The notes beneath the pieces are model-generated. The model did not search any database and was not told the DNA's origin. It saw only the letters and a program-made list of their open reading frames with translations. DNA of 7,210 nucleotides from Candidatus Omnitrophota bacterium. GTDB taxonomy: Bacteria; Omnitrophota; Gorgyraeia; Gygaellales; Profunditerraquicolaceae. Location: NCBI GenBank assembly GCA_030691725.1, contig JAUYDQ010000079.1:1-7210 (forward strand), given 5' to 3'. This document shows positions 1-5,529 of the stretch, piece by piece. The number at the start of each line of letters is the position of its first letter. Position 1 is the stretch's first letter. The position numbers were made by a program, and so were the translations under genes.

Positions 1-1646
1 TCAATTATACCATTATGCACCAGGGCAATCTCGCCTTTACAGTCAGTATGAGGATGGGCATTTATCTGATTTGGGCTTCCGTGGGTTGCCCATCGACTAT
101 TGTGAGACAGCAATCCGTTAGCGATAAAATTAGAATCTGGATGATCCACCTCTAAGTCAAAAAGAAACTCATCTTTTGATTTAACTTTCTTAATGTTTAA
201 AACTTGTTGGGGCACAATTTTTAACTTTAGAAAGTTTTCATATTTCACGGATGGTTTTCTCTTCAAAATTAAAGCGTTAAGTTGTTCTGATTTTATTTTA
301 GAAGAAAAACCTACCGTAGATTTAAACTTTCCAAAAGAATAAAGGTTACTCAATAATATCCCATGAGAGTCATTCCAGTTTTTAACATTTTTATTTTCTG
401 TGTAAAAAGTTGTGGGTATGCCGCATCTTAAAAGTAAAAGTTGTGATATTTTGACAAGATGGATATTCGTGATTCTTAAACTTACCTGACCCGATTTTAA
501 ATTAACGCTTCCCTCCGCATCAAATATCCCCCTTAAAAATGCTGCTATCTCATCTTGAGGAAGTTGGCCTAATTCGCTTAAAAACTCTTCCTGCCGAGAA
601 ATAATATTTTCTTTTAGCCATTGACAAAGATAAAAACTATTAACCTCTAAAAGCCATGCCCTAGTTCCATTCATAGGAACTACTCTTCCTTGAACATTAA
701 AAACTTTTTCAATTAAATCTCGATAAACCCATAAAAGCTCCTTATCCAAATCTTTAAATCTAATACATCTTTCTTTGACTGTCCCATCTCCTAATAAATA
801 ACCGATAATTTGCATAAGTTCAACGGAGCTTTCGATAGGTAGTCTAATAAATTTTCCATGAATTGTATTTTGGGGAAGAAAATAATCGCTGTTAAATTGC
901 AGGGATAAAGAAGATAGTAACTTATGCAATTCATCTTCTCTAACGTTGCGGTCATTTTTATAAATATGCTTTACATAAGCTTGGCTTAGCTCTGATGAAG
1001 AAGCACAAGCCACTTGAGTTAATTGCAGTTCTTTAAGTCTTGTCTTGATTAATTGGTTTGCTTCTGTAGTTACCTTAAAGTATCTTTTTACATAAATTGG
1101 CCTGAATTTAATTTTATGCCCATTTATTTCTATATTTCGAGGGACGATTAATGCATCACCTCTCTTAATATCTTTAACTTGTTTTTCTATAATCTTATCC
1201 CCGGATACAACAAACAATTTGTGTTGGGCACTACATTTTAATGAAGCAAAGGAGGTCCGTAAATTATAGAGGTATTCAGGAGACTTATGTTTAAATATCT
1301 TTATTTTTGCGGACTCCAATTTTTGGGTTTGCAAATTAAAGGAGAGCGCTTCTTGCCCGTCTTCCATTGTTGATATAGAAACAATCCTGCCGTCAGCCAA
1401 AAGAATCAAAGTGTCACCTGTTAAACAATGTCCTATGCCCAAAGAACCTGAGAGAGGTTTCTTTTGTAATAGTCGTTCTAAATCTTTCACCTTGCCGGGG
1501 AGCTTGCGTATAGAAAGGACATTTTTATTTTCTAAAAGCGTGCAGATGCCAGCAGAATCATAACCGCGATACTCCAGGCGCTTCAGGCCATTGAGTAAAA
1601 TATCTTGGGCTGGCCTTTCACCAATATATCCGATTATTCCGCACAT
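1..1646 (-). CDS. glmS: Glutamine--fructose-6-phosphate aminotransferase, intein-containing precursor (3' part outside window)
   Basis: GlmS converts fructose-6-phosphate and glutamine to glucosamine-6-phosphate and glutamate in the cytoplasm, the first committed step toward UDP-GlcNAc and peptidoglycan. The ATG at 1644-1646 gives [14 protein letters not shown], with Cys2 as the expected N-terminal glutaminase nucleophile, followed by [11 protein letters not shown]. After a 443-residue intein the protein resumes with [17 protein letters not shown] and LVHNGII, the glutamine-binding loop and Asn-Gly pair of class II amidotransferases. The frame is open from 1646 to the left edge with no stop, so only the start of the glutaminase domain is visible and both sugar isomerase (SIS) domains lie outside. 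No Shine-Dalgarno-like sequence is seen in the 23 bases between the tRNA and the ATG, but the start is fixed by the MCGI motif. PurF shares the fold, but the SRWATHG/NAHPH context is that of GlmS. Confidence 0.93.
   Translation of the reverse strand, partial: MCGIIGYIGERPAQDILLNGLKRLEYRGYDSAGICTLLENKNVLSIRKLPGKVKDLERLLQKKPLSGSLGIGHCLTGDTLILLADGRIVSISTMEDGQEALSFNLQTQKLESAKIKIFKHKSPEYLYNLRTSFASLKCSAQHKLFVVSGDKIIEKQVKDIKRGDALIVPRNIEINGHKIKFRPIYVKRYFKVTTEANQLIKTRLKELQLTQVACASSSELSQAYVKHIYKNDRNVREDELHKLLSSLSLQFNSDYFLPQNTIHGKFIRLPIESSVELMQIIGYLLGDGTVKERCIRFKDLDKELLWVYRDLIEKVFNVQGRVVPMNGTRAWLLEVNSFYLCQWLKENIISRQEEFLSELGQLPQDEIAAFLRGIFDAEGSVNLKSGQVSLRITNIHLVKISQLLLLRCGIPTTFYTENKNVKNWNDSHGILLSNLYSFGKFKSTVGFSSKIKSEQLNALILKRKPSVKYENFLKLKIVPQQVLNIKKVKSKDEFLFDLEVDHPDSNFIANGLLSHNSRWATHGSPNQINAHPHTDCKGEIALVHNGII
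99..1427 (-). mobile_element. GlmS intein, 443 aa, with LAGLIDADG homing endonuclease and HTH-like module
   Basis: An in-frame protein intron occupying residues 74-516 of the GlmS precursor. It begins with Cys ([13 protein letters not shown], block A) and ends with a hydrophobic strand and LLSHN, followed by Ser as the +1 nucleophile. The block B histidine is in CSAQHKLFV, with Ser where Thr is more usual. Two LAGLIDADG motifs are present: IIGYLLGDG (783-809) and LRGIFDAEG (510-536). Both keep an acidic residue at the catalytic position (Asp214 and Glu305 of the intein), so the endonuclease looks intact. Between the N-terminal splicing domain and the first motif lies a segment resembling an XRE-type helix-turn-helix (about 906-1055). 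Block F is [18 protein letters not shown]. The DNA is visibly AT-rich: 17 of 60 bases are G/C at 301-360. Removal by protein splicing would rejoin GIGH to SRWATHG. An intein in GlmS is known from Methanocaldococcus jannaschii; I cannot verify that the site is the same. Confidence 0.96.
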
Positions 1647-1669
1647 AGTATTTTATATCGAAAATTAAG

Positions 1670-1744
1670 CGTCCCCAACCGGATTTGAACCGGTGTCGAG
1701 AGCTTGAAAAGCTCTTGTCCTAGACCAGGCTAGACGATGGGGAC
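1670..1744 (-). tRNA. tRNA-Glu (anticodon UUC)
   Basis: The minus strand folds into a complete cloverleaf. The 7-bp acceptor stem is GTCCCCA with TGGGGAC, followed by G at the discriminator position (1670). The D arm is GTCT/GGAC. The anticodon stem AGAGC/GCTCT closes a TTTTCAA loop with anticodon TTC, and the T arm is ACCGG-TTCAAAT-CCGGT. The 5' sequence GTCCCC.TCGTCTAG matches the familiar bacterial tRNA-Glu pattern. CCA is not encoded: the next bases are CTT. The gene starts 16 bases after the gyrA stop and ends 23 bases before the glmS ATG, all on the same strand, so it is probably cut from a shared transcript, although a promoter inside the gyrA 3' end cannot be excluded. Confidence 0.97.
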
Positions 1745-1760
1745 TTAGGGATTAACGATT

Positions 1761-4700
1761 TTATTCTTCTTCGGCGATCACGTGAGCAACTCCGGAAACG
1801 CGATCTTTACCTTGCAGTTTAATCAGGCGTACACCCTGAGAGGATCTACCAGTAGTGCGTATATCTTTTACGGCGCAACGTAAGAACATCCCGCTTTGGG
1901 TGATTACCATAAGCTCATCATTATCACTGACTGTCTTTAAGCTTACTGCCTCTTTGTTTTTGTCGGTAACTTTTATATTAATAATGCCCTTGCCGCCGCG
2001 GCTGGTAAGACGGTACTCTTCTGCCGGGGTGCGCTTGGCAAAACCGAGCTCTGTAACTGTCAATATTGTTGTGCCCTTCTGGGCCAGGACCATACCGATA
2101 ACTTCGTCTTTCTTGGCTAAAGATATGGCGCGCACGCCTCCTGCTTGCCTGCCCATATCCCGCACTTTGCTCTCAGAAAATCTTATGGCTTTACCTCCCC
2201 GGGTACCGATGAGCAATTCCTGTTTTCCGTCGGTTAATTCCACGCCTATAAGTTCATCGCCTTTATCCAAGGTAATGCCAATAATCCCACCTTTGCGCGG
2301 ATTACCGTAAGCATCAAGCTTGGTCTTCTTAATCTGGCCCTGCTTAGTTACCATCACCAGATATTTATCGCTAGAAAATTCCTTAACCGGTATAGTAGAA
2401 CTGATTTTAGAGCCTGCTTCCATTTGGACCAGATTAATTATTGCCTTGCCTTTAGAGGTGCGGCTGGCCTGAGGGATTTCATAAACCTTCAACCAATGTA
2501 CCTGGCCTTTACCAGTAAAAATCAGGAGATAATCCTTGGTCGAGGCTACGAAAAGATGTTCGATAAAATCTTCCTCTTTAACCTCGGCGCCGCTGGCACC
2601 GGTGCCGCCGCGCTTCTGTTTACGGTAACCGCTTACTGGCAGGCGTTTAATATACCCGCCGTGGCTTATTGTAACCACCACATCCTCTTCGGCAATTAAA
2701 TCCTCTACTTCTAACTCTTCTACTTCTCCGACAATCTCGGTTCTGCGCTCATCGCCATATTTTTTCTTTAAGCTCTCCAGATCCTCTTTAATAATACTTT
2801 CTACCTTTTTTTCGGAGACAAGTATGGCTTTGCATAATTCGATTTTTTTAAGCAGCTCTAAGTATTCGGCGTCAATTTTATCGCGCTCAAGAGCTGTAAG
2901 CCGTTGCAGCTGCATCTCTAATATTGCCTGCGACTGAACGTCGGAGAGGCCGAATTCCTTCATCAGGCGCTCTTTGGCGTTTTCTGTATTTTTGGAGGTC
3001 TTGATTACCTTAATAATACGGTCAATATATTTCAGGGCAATCTTCAAACCTTCTAATATATGCGCCCTCTTTAAGGCCTTGTCTAATTCAAACTGCGTCC
3101 TGCGACGGATAATAACCTTGCGATGTTCAATATAATATTCCACCACCTGGCGCAAGTTTAAAACCCGCGGGCGGTTTTCTACCAGCGCCAGCATAATAAT
3201 CCCAAAGGTGTTTTCTAACTGCGTGTGTTTAAAGAGCTGGTTTAAGATAATCTGAGACTCTACATCGCGCTTTAGCTCTACCACAATACGCATACCATCT
3301 TTATCGGATTCATCGCGGATATCAGAGATGCCTTCTAACTTCTTCTCATCTACTAAGCCGGCGATAGATTCAATAAGAGCGGATTTCTGTATTTGATAAG
3401 GAATTTCAGTAATTACAATTAAATCCTTGCCGTTCTTCTGGCGCTCTACGGTTGCCCGCGCCCGCACCAGGAGCTTGCCTCGGCCAGTCAAGTATGCCTC
3501 TTTAATACCAGCCTTGCCGCAGATTACCCCGCCCGTCGGAAAATCCGGCCCTTTGATATAACGCATGAGGTCTTTTATTTCGGCTTCGGGATGATCCAGC
3601 AAATAGATAATCGCGTCAACGACTTCATTAAGGTTATGCGACGGTATATTGGTAGCCATGCCCACGGCTATACCGCTTGAACCATTAACTAAAAGATTGG
3701 GCAGCGCCGCGGGTAACAGAAGCGGCTCTTTTAACGAAGAATCAAAATTAGGGCCGAAATTAACCGTATCCTTATCGATATCTGCCAGCATCTCCTCGGC
3801 AATCGCCGAAAGCCGGGCCTCGGTATATCTTTGAGCAGCTGGCGGGTCATTGTCTATGGAATTGTGCACAAAAATACCTGCGTCGAGAAGAAAATTATGC
3901 CAAGGTTCTGTGGTTAAATCGTAAACATCTTCTCTTTTTTTAAGAATTTTGGTCCTCAATATTTTATGGTTGTATGTTTGAGACTCTTCTATAATTTCCG
4001 AAAGGTTTTCAAAATAATTTAAGGCATTTTCTAACTTCGGAACTCCGTCGCATTCCCTCTCTTTTTCATAAATTTCAGGAGTAATTTTTGGATATTTCTC
4101 TAGAAGAGAATGGGTAAATCCTAAGATTTTACTTCTTATAACTCTACTCTTATATGCTGAACTCTGCCAATTTTCACTCAAGGCAACCTTTGCTTTCTCT
4201 GTTAAATATTTCATCATATCAGGGTTTCTTTGCATGCGTCGCCCATTACTCGCTACTACTGCCTGGCTATGCATTCTTCTAAATCTCTCTTCTTGGCGTT
4301 GCCATGCAAGTTTCCTTCGATGAAATTCTTTTGCTGCCGGATTTTCCCACAATTTATCCGCCATTTTCTTAAAATGGTCATCGGAGTATTTAGCCCGATA
4401 AATGGGGTTTTCCCAAAGTCGCCTCGATCTATCAGAAAGTTCTTTTCGGATTCCTGGTTGCGAAAAATATTTTTTCAGGCTTTCCCGCTGTTTTTCTCTA
4501 AAGCTATTCCCCTTTTCTTTCCATAAATTCTTAACCTGCCTTAAATGCAGGTTATAGTGTTCACTACGGTTAAGCCTCTCTATATTATCGGGAGAATTAT
4601 TCCAGCGATTAAAATCTTTATGGTGTAAAATGTACGAACGCCCATTCTCTTCAAGTTGATTTAAGCCATAATTATACTCATCGGCGAGTTTGTGAACAAA

Positions 4701-5408
4701 TACATAATAGCCGGTGAAAGGTTGAAGTATCGACAAATAATGATTCCCGTCTTTAATTTGTCTTGTATTAAAGTAAGCTGGCATCAGAGAATCGTCTGCT
4801 TTTAAATCTTTTGCCTCCTTATAACTCCCATCCCTTAACATAAACAGGTGATCTAAAGTGCATTTAATTTTTTCTCCGTTATCTATAGTAATCCCTATTA
4901 TCCTTTCGTTCTTACGGGTTAACCTTGGATTCTCTATCTGGGCGATTTCAATTTTTTTATGTTGGTGGTTAAAAGAAAAGGTCCAGTGTTTTTTCCCTTC
5001 TCTTTGCTCCCTTATTAACTCTTTGAAAGAAAGGCTTCTGCCATCGCAGAGTTTGACTTTAGTATCTTTAGTAAAACATCCAAAATTTCCCTGACCATCC
5101 ACTAAAGGATAGCGCAGGGAAAAATCCTGGGCCATCCTAACTAATGCATCGTAGACAGCTATATCCCCATGAGGATGATATTTTCCTAGGATCTCGCCCA
5201 CAATACGCGCGCTCTTTTTAAAAGGCTTGTCGTGCTCAAGATTCAAATCCTGCATGGCATAAAGGATGCGCCGGTGCACGGGCTTTAAGCCATCGCGCAC
5301 ATCCGGCAGGGCACGGCCAACAATTACGCTCATGGCGTAATTTAAGTAAGAGTCCTTGACTTCTTCTTCAATACAAACCGGGACTATTTTTTCGTTTCGA
5401 GTGTACAT
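1761..5408 (-). CDS. gyrA: DNA gyrase subunit A, intein-containing precursor
   Basis: GyrA is the DNA-cleaving and DNA-wrapping subunit of the A2B2 gyrase that introduces negative supercoils using ATP. The precursor has 1215 residues; removing the 406-residue intein leaves 809, close to normal for the family. The N-terminal breakage-reunion domain shows DVRDGLKPVHRRILYAM, KKSARIVGEILGKYHPHGD and, after the intein, AAQRYTEARL, whose Tyr528 (122 after splicing) is the active-site tyrosine. A helical coiled segment follows (about 770-890), then the beta-pinwheel C-terminal domain opened by the GyrA box QKRGGTG (931-937), which distinguishes it from ParC. The protein ends in an acidic tail. Position 83 of the quinolone region is Ile, where E. 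coli has Ser. The ATG at 5406-5408 is preceded directly by an in-frame TAA, so the start is well bounded, though no clear Shine-Dalgarno is seen. gyrB lies 121 bases upstream. Confidence 0.98.
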   Translation of the reverse strand: MYTRNEKIVPVCIEEEVKDSYLNYAMSVIVGRALPDVRDGLKPVHRRILYAMQDLNLEHDKPFKKSARIVGEILGKYHPHGDIAVYDALVRMAQDFSLRYPLVDGQGNFGCFTKDTKVKLCDGRSLSFKELIREQREGKKHWTFSFNHQHKKIEIAQIENPRLTRKNERIIGITIDNGEKIKCTLDHLFMLRDGSYKEAKDLKADDSLMPAYFNTRQIKDGNHYLSILQPFTGYYVFVHKLADEYNYGLNQLEENGRSYILHHKDFNRWNNSPDNIERLNRSEHYNLHLRQVKNLWKEKGNSFREKQRESLKKYFSQPGIRKELSDRSRRLWENPIYRAKYSDDHFKKMADKLWENPAAKEFHRRKLAWQRQEERFRRMHSQAVVASNGRRMQRNPDMMKYLTEKAKVALSENWQSSAYKSRVIRSKILGFTHSLLEKYPKITPEIYEKERECDGVPKLENALNYFENLSEIIEESQTYNHKILRTKILKKREDVYDLTTEPWHNFLLDAGIFVHNSIDNDPPAAQRYTEARLSAIAEEMLADIDKDTVNFGPNFDSSLKEPLLLPAALPNLLVNGSSGIAVGMATNIPSHNLNEVVDAIIYLLDHPEAEIKDLMRYIKGPDFPTGGVICGKAGIKEAYLTGRGKLLVRARATVERQKNGKDLIVITEIPYQIQKSALIESIAGLVDEKKLEGISDIRDESDKDGMRIVVELKRDVESQIILNQLFKHTQLENTFGIIMLALVENRPRVLNLRQVVEYYIEHRKVIIRRRTQFELDKALKRAHILEGLKIALKYIDRIIKVIKTSKNTENAKERLMKEFGLSDVQSQAILEMQLQRLTALERDKIDAEYLELLKKIELCKAILVSEKKVESIIKEDLESLKKKYGDERRTEIVGEVEELEVEDLIAEEDVVVTISHGGYIKRLPVSGYRKQKRGGTGASGAEVKEEDFIEHLFVASTKDYLLIFTGKGQVHWLKVYEIPQASRTSKGKAIINLVQMEAGSKISSTIPVKEFSSDKYLVMVTKQGQIKKTKLDAYGNPRKGGIIGITLDKGDELIGVELTDGKQELLIGTRGGKAIRFSESKVRDMGRQAGGVRAISLAKKDEVIGMVLAQKGTTILTVTELGFAKRTPAEEYRLTSRGGKGIINIKVTDKNKEAVSLKTVSDNDELMVITQSGMFLRCAVKDIRTTGRSSQGVRLIKLQGKDRVSGVAHVIAEEE
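3861..5078 (-). mobile_element. GyrA intein, 406 aa, with HNH homing endonuclease and helical DNA-binding repeats
   Basis: In-frame intein covering residues 111-516 of the GyrA precursor, between GQGNFG and SIDNDPPAAQRYTEARL. It starts with Cys (CFTKDTKVKLCDG), has the block B motif CTLDH (Thr74, His77 of the intein) and ends DVYDL...HNFLLDAGIFVHN with +1 Ser, so all residues needed for splicing are present. The insert is an HNH nuclease (4557-4628): LHHKDFNRWNNSPDNIERL followed by EH, giving the His-Asn-His spacing of intron and intein HNH enzymes. After it come Arg/Lys-rich helical repeats with recurring LWENP (about 4134-4532), similar to nuclease-associated modular DNA-binding repeats. 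A short module before YNHKI (about 3966-4091) resembles intron-encoded nuclease repeats. No LAGLIDADG motif is seen. The DNA is AT-rich relative to flanking gyrA: 16 of 60 bases are G/C at 4081-4140 against 38 of 60 at 3421-3480 in the extein. Confidence 0.97.
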
Positions 5409-5416
5409 TTAATGAG

Positions 5417-5468
5417 CACATAACTTATGGAGTAGCTATTTTATCTGCTCCGACATAAGTTATTTGTG
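5417..5468. repeat. Long imperfect inverted repeat immediately upstream of gyrA
   Basis: The arms ATAACTTATG (5420-5429) and CATAAGTTAT (5454-5463) are perfect 10-base inverted repeats. The pairing extends inward through GAGTAG/CTGCTC with one mismatch, and outward through CACA/TGTG with a two-base offset. The structure begins 8 bases upstream of the gyrA ATG on the minus strand, so in the transcript it would occupy the normal ribosome-binding region. It could be an mRNA hairpin affecting gyrA translation, an operator for a dimeric regulator, or a processing site. No regulator family is recognised from the half-site. Confidence 0.7.
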
Positions 5469-5477
5469 CGAATTAAT

Positions 5478-5510
5478 CCCCCCGCTTTCTTGCGAAAGCA
5501 AGAAGGGGGG
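5478..5510. repeat. GC-capped hairpin in the gyrB-gyrA gap
   Basis: C6 (5478-5483) pairs with G6 (5505-5510), and TTCTTGC (5487-5493) pairs with GCAAGAA (5498-5504). The loop is four bases (GAAA on the plus strand, TTTC on the minus) and a GCT bulge sits at 5484-5486. On the gyrB/gyrA transcript it forms 19 bases after the gyrB stop. It is followed by ATTAATT rather than a clean U-run, so it is at best a weak intrinsic terminator. It may instead be an mRNA-stabilising or dispersed genomic hairpin. The GAAA tetraloop on the plus strand would make a plus-strand RNA especially stable. Confidence 0.65.
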
Positions 5511-5529
5511 AGATGGGGTTAGGGTTCAC

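Noticed and set aside
1647..1669. glmS ribozyme or riboswitch in the glmS leader
   Set aside because: Only 23 bases separate the tRNA from the glmS ATG, far too short for the ribozyme.
1670..1744. tRNA-Glu as an attachment site for an integrated element
   Set aside because: No integrase gene or repeated tRNA 3' fragment is visible, and the flanking genes are core genes in close array.
1855..2310. Plus-strand open frame of 151 codons opposite gyrA
   Set aside because: It lies wholly antisense to the conserved GyrA C-terminal domain, shows no recognisable motif, and is explained by the codon bias of the opposite strand. The same applies to plus-strand frames at 2424-2699, 3649-3834, 4230-4526, 4858-5094 and 6089-6355.
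3861..5078. Group I or II intron or pseudogene interpretation of the gyrA insertion
   Set aside because: The insertion is in frame throughout with no stop and carries all splicing blocks of an intein (N-terminal Cys, block B His, terminal HN and +1 Ser).
5409..5529. Sigma-70 promoter for gyrA in the gyrB-gyrA gap
   Set aside because: A GATAAAAT stretch resembles a -10 element, but no -35 box at acceptable spacing could be found and it lies in the loop of the inverted repeat.
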